This document shows positions 42,339 through 51,590 of a stretch of DNA of 64,000 nt, in pieces (position 1 is the stretch's first letter; each line of letters starts with the position of its first letter). The stretch comes from JANOMH01 sp031422295 (GTDB lineage: Bacteria; Pseudomonadota; Alphaproteobacteria; Rhodobacterales; Rhodobacteraceae), in the NCBI GenBank assembly GCA_031422295.1, contig JANOQM010000056.1, positions 76,591-140,590 on the forward strand, given 5' to 3'. The position numbers were made by a program, and so were the translations under genes. The notes beneath the pieces are model-generated. The model saw nothing but the letters and a program-made list of their open reading frames with translations. It ran no database searches and was not told where the DNA came from.

Positions 42339-43229
42339 ATGAAGACGGACATGAATGATCTTGCGGCGTTCATTGCTGTGGCCCGCGCCCACGGTTTTCG
42401 TGAAGCTGCGCGGGTCAGCGGGACGCCCGCCTCGACGCTCAGCATGGCAATCACCCGGCTTGAGGCGCGCCTGAGCGTGCGGCTTTTGAACCGCACCACC
42501 CGCAGCGTGACCCTGACCGAGGTTGGCACCCGGATGCTGGACCGGCTACTGCCCGCAATTGGCGAAGTGGAGGCGGCACTGGACGTGGTGAACGGCTACC
42601 GCGATACCCCGGCGGGCACCTTGCGCCTGAACGTGCCGGTCGCGGTCGCCCGCCTTGTTCTGCCGCCGATTGCCGAGGCGTTCTTGCGGGCGTATCCCGA
42701 TATCCGGATGGAAGTCGTTGTGGATGACACCTTCACCGACGTTCTCGCAGCGGGCGCCGATGCGGGCGTGCGCTATGATGAACGGCTTGAACAAGACATG
42801 ATTGCGGTGCCGATTGGCCCGCGAAAGCAGCGATACGCTGTAGCAGCCGCTCCCGCTTATCTCGCGGCGCGCGGCACGCCGCTGCATCCAAAGGATCTGC
42901 TGAACCACGCCTGTATCCGGCAACGGTTCCTCAGCGGCGCGATGCCGCTGTGGGAGTTTGAGCGGGCTGGCGAGTATCTTCAGATCGATCCATCCGGTCC
43001 CTTGGTCGTCACGGCAGGGGCGGGCGATATGTCGATCAGTGCCGCGATTTCCGGACTTGGCATGGTCTTTCTTTTCGAGGACTGGCTGCGCCCGGTGCTG
43101 GATGACGGTCGTCTGATCCCTGTCCTCGAAGACTGGTGGTACGGCTTTTCAGGGCCTTTCATCTACTATCCCAGTCGCCGCCACTTGCCCACGCCGCTGC
43201 GGGCGTTTCTGGACTTTATCAAACACTGA
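42339..43229 (+). CDS. LysR family transcriptional regulator
   Basis: 296 residues. The N-terminal winged helix reads NDLAAFIAVARAHGFREAARVSGTPASTLSMAITRLEARLSVRLLNRTTRSV. A periplasmic-binding-like effector domain follows from about residue 90. It is of the AaeR/PerR-like short-linker type common next to aldo/keto reductases and short-chain dehydrogenases. It lies divergent (100-bp gap) from the aldo/keto reductase gene. Confidence 0.9.
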   Translation: MKTDMNDLAAFIAVARAHGFREAARVSGTPASTLSMAITRLEARLSVRLLNRTTRSVTLTEVGTRMLDRLLPAIGEVEAALDVVNGYRDTPAGTLRLNVPVAVARLVLPPIAEAFLRAYPDIRMEVVVDDTFTDVLAAGADAGVRYDERLEQDMIAVPIGPRKQRYAVAAAPAYLAARGTPLHPKDLLNHACIRQRFLSGAMPLWEFERAGEYLQIDPSGPLVVTAGAGDMSISAAISGLGMVFLFEDWLRPVLDDGRLIPVLEDWWYGFSGPFIYYPSRRHLPTPLRAFLDFIKH

Positions 43230-43303
43230 CGTCCCGGCTGATTATACTGACCGTTGCGTTGTGCTGGCGTTCAGTTCTTGAATACGTTGCTCACTTTAGG
43301 TGG

Positions 43304-44198
43304 TTATGACCGACCTCCAGAAGGCTGTTGTCTGGAGGTAGGCTCGAAAACGCCCGATGGATCGGGTCGGGCATCTGCATCAGTGGCAAGCGCCACGTCT
43401 CGTTGCGCTTCAAGTGCAGCCTGCCGTTCCGTCAGATCGGCAAGGACAGATGTGTAGGCGGTGCTCCCGAGTGTCAGGCGCAGCGGGGCGGTGGTCCCGT
43501 CTGCAGATGCGATCTTCGCATCGACCATCTTTGCCGCATCGCCAACAATCCTGAACCCGCCACCCAGAACGCCCCGGCACACGTCGCCAACCGGGGTATT
43601 CTCATATTCAGGCATTGGCGCAGGCTGGACCATGCCGGACAAAAAGTTGGTCCGGGTCGGACCCGGTTCAACCAGCGTCAGGCCGATCCCGAAAGGTGCC
43701 ACCTCTTTCGCCACGGCCTCGACAAAGCCTTCGATGCCCCTTTTACTGGCGTGATACAGACTGAAGGCCGGGTAAGTGATCTGCCCGCCCTCGGACGAGA
43801 TTTGCAGGATCCGCCCGCCGCCTTGCCTGCGCAGATGCGGCAGGCAGGCGCGAGTGACGGTCATCGCACCGATCAGATTGGTGTTCGATCTGGTGGCGGA
43901 CCTGCGCATCGCTCGCCTCCTCCGCTGCCCCGAACACGGCATAACCGGCGTTGCTGACAATCACGTCGATGCGGCCGAGATCATCGAAGGCGCGGTCGAT
44001 TTCGCGGCGCACAGCGGCTGTGTCAGTCACGTCCAGAAGGATGACGCTTAATCGCTTGCGATAGAGAGCCTTAAACCCGTCCAGCGCGTCGGCCGTGCGG
44101 ATGGTTGCGGCAACGCGGTCGCCGCGCGCCAGCAGTTACTCGATCAGCAGGCGTCCGAAGCCTGAAGATGCGCCGGTGATGAACCAGGTCTTTGTCAT
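43304..44198 (-). pseudogene. Short-chain dehydrogenase with a stop and a frameshift
   Basis: A full SDR can be read on the minus strand from the ATG at 44198 (MTKTWFITGASSGFGRLLIE), but codon 21 is TAA (44136-44138). Reading continues LLARGDRVAATIRTADALDG...DRAFDDLGRIDVIVSNAGYAVFGAA, then a one-base shift near 43884 leads into NTNLIGAMTVTRACLPHL, ISSEGGQITYPAFSLYHASK (catalytic Tyr and Lys) to the end at 43304. Both changes make a functional product unlikely unless they are sequencing errors. It faces the LysR-like gene at 44334. Confidence 0.8.
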
Positions 44199-44333
44199 TT
44201 GAGTTCGCCTTCTTATGTTGATGTCGCCAAGATGGGGCTGACAAACAGATGCGTCTATGCCAGCAATCCGGCATGATCTGATGAAGGATCGCCATGAACG
44301 GCTGCGCCGACCCTCAATGATCTGACGGCCTTC

Positions 44334-45191
44334 GTGACCGTGGCAGCACATCTGAATTTCCGGCGTGCGGCAGATGAGCTTGGTCTGTCGCCCTCGTCGC
44401 TCAGCTACACGATGCGCACGCTTGAACAGAATCTCGGCGTTCGTCTGCTGAACCGCACAACCCGCTCGGTGCAACCAACCGAGGCCGGGGCGCGGCTGCT
44501 GGCCCGGTTGCAGCCGGTCTTGCAGGATCTGTCCGCCGCCCTGCGTGAGGTGGATGAGTTCCGCGATCAGCTGCGGGGCACCTCGCGCATCAACGCGCCC
44601 GAAACGGCGGCACGCCTATTGGTACGCCCCGTGGTTCCGCCGTTTCTGGCGAAGTATCGCGATATGTCCGTCGATATCGTAACCGAAGGCCGTCTGATCG
44701 ACATTGTCGCCGAGGGCTTTGCTGCTGGCGTGCGTCTGGGCGAGGCAGTGCCGCAAGACATAATCGCTGTGCATTTCGACGGCGAGGCAGGGTTTCTGGC
44801 CGTGGCCTCGCCGCACTATCTGGCACAGCACGGGGTGCCGCAGGTACCCGACGATCTGCGCGCCCATGCCTGCATCCGCCACCGGATGCCCAGCGGCAAG
44901 CTGTTCCGCTGGGAGTTTGCGCGTCACGGCCAGATGCTCGCCATGGATGTGAACGGCCCGCTGACGCTGGATCATACCGGGCTGATGGTCGATGCGGCGG
45001 CTGACGGGCTGGGGATTGCCTATGTGCCTGAACGCGCGGCGCAGCCGTGGCTTGCAGATGGCAGGCTTGTGCCAGTGCTGTCCGACTGGTGCCCGGCCTT
45101 TCCGGGGTTCTTTCTCTACTTTCCGGGCCGCAGACAAATTCCAGCGGGCCTGCGCGCCTTCATCGACGTGTTGCGGCAGCGGCTGGCGTGA
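44334..45191 (+). CDS. LysR family regulator, 5' end frameshifted
   Basis: 285 residues from a GTG, but the first helix of the winged helix is cut: upstream codons in the same frame read TLNDLTAFVTVAAH, preceded by TGA. An ATG at 44281 opens a frame (MKDRHERLRRP) that would join TLNDLTAF if one base were inserted near 44311. So the natural N-terminus seems to be lost by a one-base deletion. The rest (NFRRAADELGLSPSSLSYTMRTLEQNLG, and the effector domain) is intact. It probably regulated the neighbouring broken SDR gene. Confidence 0.7.
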   Translation: MTVAAHLNFRRAADELGLSPSSLSYTMRTLEQNLGVRLLNRTTRSVQPTEAGARLLARLQPVLQDLSAALREVDEFRDQLRGTSRINAPETAARLLVRPVVPPFLAKYRDMSVDIVTEGRLIDIVAEGFAAGVRLGEAVPQDIIAVHFDGEAGFLAVASPHYLAQHGVPQVPDDLRAHACIRHRMPSGKLFRWEFARHGQMLAMDVNGPLTLDHTGLMVDAAADGLGIAYVPERAAQPWLADGRLVPVLSDWCPAFPGFFLYFPGRRQIPAGLRAFIDVLRQRLA

Positions 45192-45385
45192 ACCCACCGC
45201 TCAAAGCCGACCATCGCGGCAGCGGATCAGCTTGGCCAAAGCTCGTATGTTATGGTCGCCGCCGCAAACGACCGTCAGCGGCACATGGGTTCCGGTAGGG
45301 GGCCAATTTCCAGACTGACGGACAAAGCCGCCGGTCAGTGGTAGAGACTCGACAACACTCCGACACAATTAAAGTGAGACACCGA

Positions 45386-46135
45386 ATGACGATCACAAAC
45401 CAAAATGAACTTGATGGTCTGAAAGAAATTGGCCGTGTCGTGGCCAACACCATGCAATCCATGGCCAAAGCAATGGAACCCGGCATGACGACGAGAGAGC
45501 TGGACGATATCGGCCGCGCACTTCTGGAGCGCGCAGGTGCCACCTCCGCGCCACAAAGCACTTATGACTTTCCGGGCGCGACTTGTATCAGCGTGAATGA
45601 AGAAATCGCGCATGGCATTCCCGGTGACCGGGTCATCTTGGCCGGCGATCTGGTCAATATTGACGTATCAGCCTCGAAGAACGGCACCTTTGCCGATACC
45701 GGAGCCACGTTCCGCATGGGCTTGGTTCGGCCCTCACTTGATCGACTGTGCCGGGATGGAAAGCGCGCCATGCGGATCGGCATTGCACAGGTGGGCCATG
45801 ACAAACCGCTGGCGGGGATTGGGCAAGCCATCGGACGTTTCGCAGCGACGCGGGGCTATACCTTGATCCAGAACCTTGCCAGTCATGGTGTAGGCCGCGC
45901 CCTTCACGAATATCCTGAAGAAGTGGCGACCTGGCCCACACGGGGCGACAAGCGGCGGATGCACAATGGCCTCGTGCTGACCGTCGAGCCGTTTTTATCC
46001 CGGGGTGGGATCTGGGCTACGACGGGTCGCGACGACTGGACCCTTTACAGCGAGCCGCGCGCGCCGGTTGTCCAATATGAGCACACTGTAGTTGCGACAG
46101 ATCGTGGCGCAATCATCGTCACACTGCCGGGCTGA
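45386..46135 (+). CDS. map: Type I methionine aminopeptidase
   Basis: 249 residues of the MAP1 family. The two-metal site is visible: Asp in NIDVSASKNGTFADT (two Asp), His in LASHGVGRALHEYP, Glu in TVEPFLS and Glu in YEHTVV. It removes the N-terminal Met from new proteins. It is likely a second copy rather than the housekeeping gene, since it lies alone in an accessory region among regulators. The start MTITNQNELDG is preceded only by weak similarity upstream (to 45338). Confidence 0.88.
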   Translation: MTITNQNELDGLKEIGRVVANTMQSMAKAMEPGMTTRELDDIGRALLERAGATSAPQSTYDFPGATCISVNEEIAHGIPGDRVILAGDLVNIDVSASKNGTFADTGATFRMGLVRPSLDRLCRDGKRAMRIGIAQVGHDKPLAGIGQAIGRFAATRGYTLIQNLASHGVGRALHEYPEEVATWPTRGDKRRMHNGLVLTVEPFLSRGGIWATTGRDDWTLYSEPRAPVVQYEHTVVATDRGAIIVTLPG

Positions 46136-46195
46136 CTGCAACATCGGCGGCTTTGAGGCGCGGCGCAAAAGGCTGTCACCGCTGCCGCCGACCGT

Positions 46196-47077
46196 TCAAA
46201 GCCGCGCCAGATGCAGCACCAGCGCATCGATGAAGACCCGGACTTTTGCCGACAGGCTGCGGTGGCTCGGGTAAAGCGCATGCACGTCGATCACGTCTGA
46301 CCGGGCAACGGGAAACAGCCGTACCAGTGTGCCATCCGCGACCGCCTGTTGTGCCAGAAATCCGGGCAGACGGCCAATGCCAGCGCTGCCTTTTAGAACA
46401 ATCTGCAGTGCTGCTGGCTCGGGGATGACCGTGCGGGGCTGAACCTCGATTGCTTCGGTGCTGCCATCGGCCATGCGAAACGTCCAGCTCATCACGCGGT
46501 CAAAGCCCGCGATCAGGGCATGATCCGCCAGATCGGCAATCGTGGCGGGACTGCCCTGTGCGCTAAGGTAACCGGGGCTAGCGCAGACCCACATTTCGAT
46601 AGGGGTCAGCTTGCGAGCGATCAAGCCGGTGTCGGGCAGGGTGCCGATGCGGATCACAAGGTCGGCCGCCTCAACCGGCATGTCGATGATCCGGTTTTCA
46701 ACGTCGAGAACCACGTTCACCTCTGGATAGCGCGCCATGAACGCGGGCAGCATTGGCGCCAGAAGGCCCACCGCAAAGGTAAACGGCGCATTGATCCGCA
46801 ACCGGCCACGCGGTACGCCGCCGTAACTTTCCAGTGCCGTCGACGCCTCATCGACATCGACAAGGATACGCTCGGCATAAGGGCGAAACAGCACGCCCGC
46901 ATCGGTGAGGCGCAGATGACGGGTGGAGCGTTCAACAAGCACCGATCCGATCATCGCCTCCAGCCGCGTCAAAGATCGGCTGATCGTCGATTTTGGCAGA
47001 CCCAGCGCGCGGGCCGCAGCCGATATGCTGTTCATATCGGCGATGCGCACAAAAGCGCGGATGTCGGCAATTTCCAT
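46196..47077 (-). CDS. LysR family transcriptional regulator
   Basis: 293 residues. Winged helix: ADIRAFVRIADMNSISAAARALGLPKSTISRSLTRLEAMIGSVLVERSTRHL. The effector domain follows with LRINAPFTFAVGLLAPMLPAFM. Divergent (134-bp gap with two inverted repeats) from the NmrA-like gene at 47212, which it presumably controls. Confidence 0.9.
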   Translation of the reverse strand: MEIADIRAFVRIADMNSISAAARALGLPKSTISRSLTRLEAMIGSVLVERSTRHLRLTDAGVLFRPYAERILVDVDEASTALESYGGVPRGRLRINAPFTFAVGLLAPMLPAFMARYPEVNVVLDVENRIIDMPVEAADLVIRIGTLPDTGLIARKLTPIEMWVCASPGYLSAQGSPATIADLADHALIAGFDRVMSWTFRMADGSTEAIEVQPRTVIPEPAALQIVLKGSAGIGRLPGFLAQQAVADGTLVRLFPVARSDVIDVHALYPSHRSLSAKVRVFIDALVLHLARL

Positions 47078-47093
47078 CTATCGTTCCCAAATC

Positions 47094-47142
47094 GCAACGA
47101 CGTGTTGCTTTGCCCCGCCATACCCGATGTTGCCGCAACATC
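47094..47142. promoter_or_regulatory. Two inverted repeats in the LysR/NmrA divergent gap
   Basis: GCAAC-N5-GTTGC (47094-47108) and GATGTTG-CCG-CAACATC (47126-47142) share the GTTGC/GCAAC core. Their spacing between the divergent starts suits LysR recognition and activation sites. Confidence 0.45.
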
Positions 47143-47211
47143 TATCTTGTTTTCAGGTAAACCGGGGCTGCGCAATCCCGCCAGCCAAACGGACTTGTCA
47201 GGGGAACGCAC

Positions 47212-48141
47212 ATGCAGACGAACACTGAAACGCATCTGGTGGTTGGCGGTGCGGGTGATCTGGGGCACCGCATTGTGGCCGCCCTGTTGTCCAGCCCGCA
47301 ACCCCGGCACGTCCGGGTGGGCCTGCGCGGTGGACTGACCGGAAAGCATGCCGTGCGCGCGCAAGCTTGGGTTGCGGCGGGGGCGGAAGTGGTCGATGCC
47401 AACCTACAAGACCGCGACAGCCTGTTGCGCGCTTGCGACGGTGTGACCGCAGTCATCTCGGCAGTGCAGGGTGGGCCGGAAACCATCATCGACGGGCAAA
47501 TGAACCTGCTGGACGCCTGTCGCCAGACCGGCGTGGCACGTCTGGTGCCTTCAGATTTCGCCGAAGACCTGTTTTCGGTGCCCGAAGGCATCAATCCCTA
47601 TCTGGATGTGCGCCGCCAGTTTGCGCGTCACCTGCAGTCCAGTGGTGTCGGCTACACACATATCCTGAATGGCGGGTTTATGGACGTGATCTTTGCCTCG
47701 CCGGGCCTTGTTCAAGCTGATGCGGGGACGATCAGCTTTTGGGGCGACGGCCACATGCCCCTCGACTTTACCACGCTGGATGATGTCGCAGCCTATGTTG
47801 TGGCTGCCATCGACATCCCGGAGACATTGAACACCGTGGTCGAGGTTGCGGGAGACCGCCGCACCGTCCACCAGATCGCCAACGACTATGAAGCCGCGAC
47901 CGGGCGGTCGCTGACCCGCATCTGCCGGGGGTCGATTGATGAAGGCTATGCCACATTGCGCCGGATGGTGGCCGAAGGCGCGCACCCGATGGCGCTGTTG
48001 CCGCTGCAATATCTGCTGCCGATGATGTCGGGCGAAGGGCGGCTGCGCAATGTCGCCAGTGCCGATTACCCCGGCGTACGCCCGACATCCCTGCGCAGTT
48101 TTCTGACCAACGGTTTGGCCCCCGCCAGAGAGGTCGTGTGA
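47212..48141 (+). CDS. NmrA-like NAD(P)-binding (isoflavone-reductase-type) protein
   Basis: 309 residues with an N-terminal Rossmann motif VVGGAGDLGHRIV, then TAVISAVQGGPETIIDGQMNLLDAC and VARLVPSDFAEDLF, which are typical of the NmrA/PCBER atypical SDR group. It may be a reductase or redox sensor. Its stop overlaps the start of the epoxide hydrolase gene (TGATG), so the two form an operon under the divergent LysR. Confidence 0.82.
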   Translation: MQTNTETHLVVGGAGDLGHRIVAALLSSPQPRHVRVGLRGGLTGKHAVRAQAWVAAGAEVVDANLQDRDSLLRACDGVTAVISAVQGGPETIIDGQMNLLDACRQTGVARLVPSDFAEDLFSVPEGINPYLDVRRQFARHLQSSGVGYTHILNGGFMDVIFASPGLVQADAGTISFWGDGHMPLDFTTLDDVAAYVVAAIDIPETLNTVVEVAGDRRTVHQIANDYEAATGRSLTRICRGSIDEGYATLRRMVAEGAHPMALLPLQYLLPMMSGEGRLRNVASADYPGVRPTSLRSFLTNGLAPAREVV

Positions 48142-49301
48142 TGCCGAACCAGATTGAACCCTTTCACCTGTCGATCCCGGACGACGCCCTTATCGACCTG
48201 AAGGACCGCCTGTCACGTACCCGCTGGCCCGACGCGGAGACGGTGCCTGACACCAGCCAAGGCCCGCAACTGGCCAAGCTGAAGGCGCTGTGTGACTATT
48301 GGCAAACCACCTATGATTGGCGGCGCTGCGAGGCGCTGCTGAACGGACTGGGTCAGTTCCGCACGGAAATCGACGGGCTGGGCATCCACGTTCTGCACAT
48401 CCGCTCGCCCGAACCAGACGCGATGCCGCTGATCCTGACGCATGGCTGGCCGGGGTCGGTGCTGGAGTTTCGCGATGTCATCGGCCCGTTGACCAATCCC
48501 GCAGCCCATGGCGGCGATCCGCGCGATGCGTTCCATCTGGTGATCCCGTCGTTGCCCGGCTTTGGCTTTTCTGACAAGCCGACCGGTACGGGCTGGGGCA
48601 TTTCGCGCATTGCGGATGCGTGGATCACGCTGATGGACCGGCTCGGCTACTCCCGTTGGGGCGCGCAGGGTGGCGATTGGGGGGCGGCGGTCACCACAGC
48701 AATCGCGCATAAAGCCCCGGCCGGTTGTGCGGGGATCCACCTCAACTTTGTGATGTACCAGCCGACAGCGGAGGAAATTGCAGACGCCACGCCTGCTGAA
48801 CAGGCGATGCTGGCCAGCGCACGCCGCTATGACCGGATGCTGTCAGGCTATGCCAAACTGCAGGCGACGCGGCCGCAGACCATCGGCTATGCGCTGTCGG
48901 ACTCGCCCGCTGGCCTCGCCGCTTGGATATATGCGATGTTTCAGGACGTGTCCGACAGCGGGGGTGATACGGAAAGCGTGTTCAGCAATGACACGATGCT
49001 GGACGACATCATGATGTATTGGCTGCCGAACACCGCCGCATCATCGGCGCGGCTGTATTGGGAGGCGATGACAGAAATGAGGATGGGGCAGGCCAGGCCG
49101 GGGGCCCTAGCGTTGCCCACGGCGATTAGCATGTTTCCCGGAGAGAAGGTGCGCCTGTCGCGTGCGTGGGCGGAGAAGCGATTCAGCACCCTTGTCCACT
49201 TCAACGAGCTCGACCACGGCGGCCACTTTGCCGCGATGGAGCAGCCAACGGCGTTCGTAAGCGAGATCAGGGCGGGGTTCAGGGCGATGCGCGGCAGTTA
49301 G
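48141..49301 (+). CDS. Epoxide hydrolase (EHN-type alpha/beta hydrolase)
   Basis: 386 residues. The EHN N-terminal region (PFHLSIPDDALIDLKDRLSRTRWP) is followed by the oxyanion HGWPGS motif, the nucleophile Asp in AQGGDWGAAV, and the late HFNELDHGGHFAAMEQP with the catalytic His. Members of the epoxide hydrolase 1 family open epoxides to diols. Coupled to the NmrA-like gene upstream by TGATG overlap. Substrate unknown. Confidence 0.87.
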   Translation: MPNQIEPFHLSIPDDALIDLKDRLSRTRWPDAETVPDTSQGPQLAKLKALCDYWQTTYDWRRCEALLNGLGQFRTEIDGLGIHVLHIRSPEPDAMPLILTHGWPGSVLEFRDVIGPLTNPAAHGGDPRDAFHLVIPSLPGFGFSDKPTGTGWGISRIADAWITLMDRLGYSRWGAQGGDWGAAVTTAIAHKAPAGCAGIHLNFVMYQPTAEEIADATPAEQAMLASARRYDRMLSGYAKLQATRPQTIGYALSDSPAGLAAWIYAMFQDVSDSGGDTESVFSNDTMLDDIMMYWLPNTAASSARLYWEAMTEMRMGQARPGALALPTAISMFPGEKVRLSRAWAEKRFSTLVHFNELDHGGHFAAMEQPTAFVSEIRAGFRAMRGS

Positions 49302-49380
49302 GCTGCGCCATGCGTCCCACAAATGGCTGCACGTCTTTCAAAAGGGCGTGCAGCCAGAGTGAGAGCCGAGCGTCCTCGCC

Positions 49381-50349
49381 TTACTTGGTGTCGACGTGGC
49401 CGTGTGCATGGGCGTGGTCTTTCAGCGCCTTACACGCGTCCGGCCAGCTTGCGTCGCCCTCATAAAGCGCGGAGCGCAGATACGCCCATGTCATCCGCTG
49501 AACAATTTCCAGACGATCCGGGTCCTCGTCATCGGTCTCGTTTGCATCATAGCCCGCGACGCCGCCAAGACCGTGTTTTGCCCCCGTAAGTGTCAACATC
49601 GCATCGCTTCCCGGGCCGATATGATAGGGGTCGGCGTGCCAATCTGCCCCGCGCACGGTCAGATGCGGGTTTACGTCCTGATCGCCCATCACCACCAGCG
49701 TTCGGGTTGTCATATGCGTGAAGTTTGGGTTCAGGGCCGAATAATTCTCGCGCGCAAATGCGCTCAGATCATCGCCGCCATTGCCCGCAGCCGCCAACAG
49801 AACGCCAACCTTGATGCGCGGCTCGATCAGGTTCACGTCCGTGGCGTTCGCGTCTTTCGGATCAGTCAGCCGCGCCCCCAGCAACATACCGACAGTCTGC
49901 GCACCCATCGAATGCCCGACGGCGGCGATCCTGCTGTGGTCGATACGACCTGCGATTGCAGGGACAGACGCTTCTATCTCCGCAAGCTGGTCGAGGATCA
50001 GTGTCATGTCCTCCACCCGCGACCGCCAGAACAGCGGGGCTCCGGGGGCATCGGACGGCAGCCCCGCCACCCGTGAATTGGCATGTGTCGGCTGAATGAC
50101 GACAAAGCCATGGGCTGCGTAGAAATTCGCCATCGGGCCATAGCCATCCTTTGACGACAGATAGAGCGAAGGGCCATGACCATGCGACAACAGAATGACG
50201 GGTAGGGGGCTGCCGGTCGCCGGCGCTGTGATCCGCAGTTCCAAAGGCAGCCCTCTGCCGGGGGCGGGCAGCGTGACCGGGCTGATCGAGATGGTTTGGG
50301 AGGGCGCAGTGATGGGAATGTGACGGGCTTCGGTGATGAGGTTGTTCAT
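49381..50349 (-). CDS. Alpha/beta hydrolase, intact copy
   Basis: 322 residues of the chlorophyllase/PAF-acetylhydrolase-like alpha/beta hydrolases. Seen are VILLSHGHGPS near residue 55-65, the nucleophile elbow GHSMGAQT, and TLVVMGDQDVNPH, which would carry the acid. No signal peptide. A frameshifted relative lies at 25740-26160. It is divergent from the TetR gene at 50519 with TGATCCG-type repeats in between, so its expression is probably controlled by that repressor. Natural ester substrate unknown. Confidence 0.82.
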   Translation of the reverse strand: MNNLITEARHIPITAPSQTISISPVTLPAPGRGLPLELRITAPATGSPLPVILLSHGHGPSLYLSSKDGYGPMANFYAAHGFVVIQPTHANSRVAGLPSDAPGAPLFWRSRVEDMTLILDQLAEIEASVPAIAGRIDHSRIAAVGHSMGAQTVGMLLGARLTDPKDANATDVNLIEPRIKVGVLLAAAGNGGDDLSAFARENYSALNPNFTHMTTRTLVVMGDQDVNPHLTVRGADWHADPYHIGPGSDAMLTLTGAKHGLGGVAGYDANETDDEDPDRLEIVQRMTWAYLRSALYEGDASWPDACKALKDHAHAHGHVDTK

Positions 50350-50408
50350 GGGGTTGTCTCCTGACTTTTGGCTGGCGAAACCGGAGAGGCTCGCCTATAC
50401 ATCTGCAA

Positions 50409-50480
50409 ACGGAACGTTGATCCGCACATAAATGGAACTTTGATCCGTTTGCTGGAGTTACATACGGATCAGTGATCCGT
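50409..50480. promoter_or_regulatory. Operator cluster of ACGGATCA/TGATCCGT repeats
   Basis: ACGGATCA-g-TGATCCGT (50464-50480) is a perfect inverted repeat with a 1-bp spacer. Another TGATCCGT lies at 50441-50448 and an imperfect ACGGAAC-TGATCCGC pair at 50409-50425. They fill the gap between the divergent hydrolase and TetR genes and are strong candidates for TetR binding sites. Confidence 0.65.
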
Positions 50481-50518
50481 TTATCAAGGGTGATATTAGC
50501 AGTGCTGGACTCCAGCCG

Positions 50519-51169
50519 ATGAAAGAGGCGCGTTTGACAGAAAAGTCGAATGGCACGCGAGACGAGGACCGGCAGCCTAAACGGCCCATCCGTGCCGATG
50601 CGCAGCGCAACGAGGATGCAGTGCTCGAAGCCGCAAAGGCGGTCTTTGCGACTTCGGGCGTTGATGCCCCGGTGCGCGAAATCGCGGCAAAGGCGGGCGT
50701 CGGCCTTGGCACGCTGTATCGCCGCTTTCCCAACCGTGCTGATCTGATCGCGGCCGTCTTTCGCCGCGAAGTGGATGCCTGCACCGCCGAAGCCGGGGCG
50801 CTCGCGGCAGAACACCCGCCGGGCGAAGCGCTGTCATGCTGGCTGAAACGTTACGCGGACTTCATCGCCACCAAGAAAGGCCTCGCCGCCGCGCTGCATT
50901 CCGGCGATCCGGCGTTTGAGACACTTCCTGCCTATTTCCGTGCCAATTTCGAGCCTGCCCTTGCATCGCTACTGGATGCGGCTGCGGTCGCGGGAGATGT
51001 GCGCCCCGGTGTCGCGCCCTACGACCTTTTGCGCGCCATTGGCAACCTTTCGGTTGCCTCGGGTGACGACGGCGCAGACCATGCGGGGCGCATGGTTGAC
51101 CTTTTGCTTGACGGGCTGAGATTTGGAGCAACGGCATCAGCGGGCGCGGGCGATCAGCTTTCGAAATAG
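50519..51169 (+). CDS. TetR family transcriptional regulator
   Basis: 216 residues. The helix-turn-helix VREIAAKAGVGLGTLYRRFPNRADLIAAVF is near residues 57-86; the C-terminal domain has the SbtR-like WLKRYADFIATKKGLAAAL pattern. It would repress the divergent hydrolase gene through the repeats at 50409-50480. A later ATG is possible but less likely, because the N-terminal basic segment (KRPIRADAQRNEDAVLEAA) is typical for the family. Confidence 0.87.
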   Translation: MKEARLTEKSNGTRDEDRQPKRPIRADAQRNEDAVLEAAKAVFATSGVDAPVREIAAKAGVGLGTLYRRFPNRADLIAAVFRREVDACTAEAGALAAEHPPGEALSCWLKRYADFIATKKGLAAALHSGDPAFETLPAYFRANFEPALASLLDAAAVAGDVRPGVAPYDLLRAIGNLSVASGDDGADHAGRMVDLLLDGLRFGATASAGAGDQLSK

Positions 51170-51590
51170 CGCCCCTCATTAAGGTCCGAAAGCAGCCCGG
51201 CCCGCGTGGGTTGCCATCCCAGTTGTGCGCCGGTCTGCGCGCTGGACGCCGGGCAATCAAGGCCTGCAAACCCGGTGAACCAGCCGAAGTGATCGGCGGC
51301 CTTGTCGGGTGACAGGGACACGACCGGCAGGTTCAGGCCACGACCGATGGCTGCGGCAATGTCGCGAAACGCGATTCCCTCCTCGGCGACGCAGTGGTAG
51401 TTCGCCCCTGCGATACCCTTCTCCAGCACCAGCCGGAAAAGCGTAGCGGCATCAAGTCGCGGCACGGCGGCCCAGCGATTGGTCCCCTCGCCAATATAGG
51501 CCGACACGCCCTTTTCGCGGGCGATGTTGATCAGCATCGGCACAAAGCCATGGTCGCCGTCGCCGTGGACGGATGGAGAAAGACGCATGA
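51154..51590 (-). pseudogene. NAD-dependent epimerase/reductase, N-terminally truncated
   Basis: About 144 codons encode the C-terminal half of an extended-SDR protein: RLSPSVHGDGDHGFVPMLI, NRWAAVPRLDAATLFRLVLE, AEEGIAFRDIAAAIG and FDGL-like end GWQPTRAGLLSDLNEGRYF. The Rossmann half with GxxGxxG is missing. Upstream bases (51591-51900) do not restore it. It overlaps the 3' end of the TetR gene by 16 nt. Confidence 0.65.
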
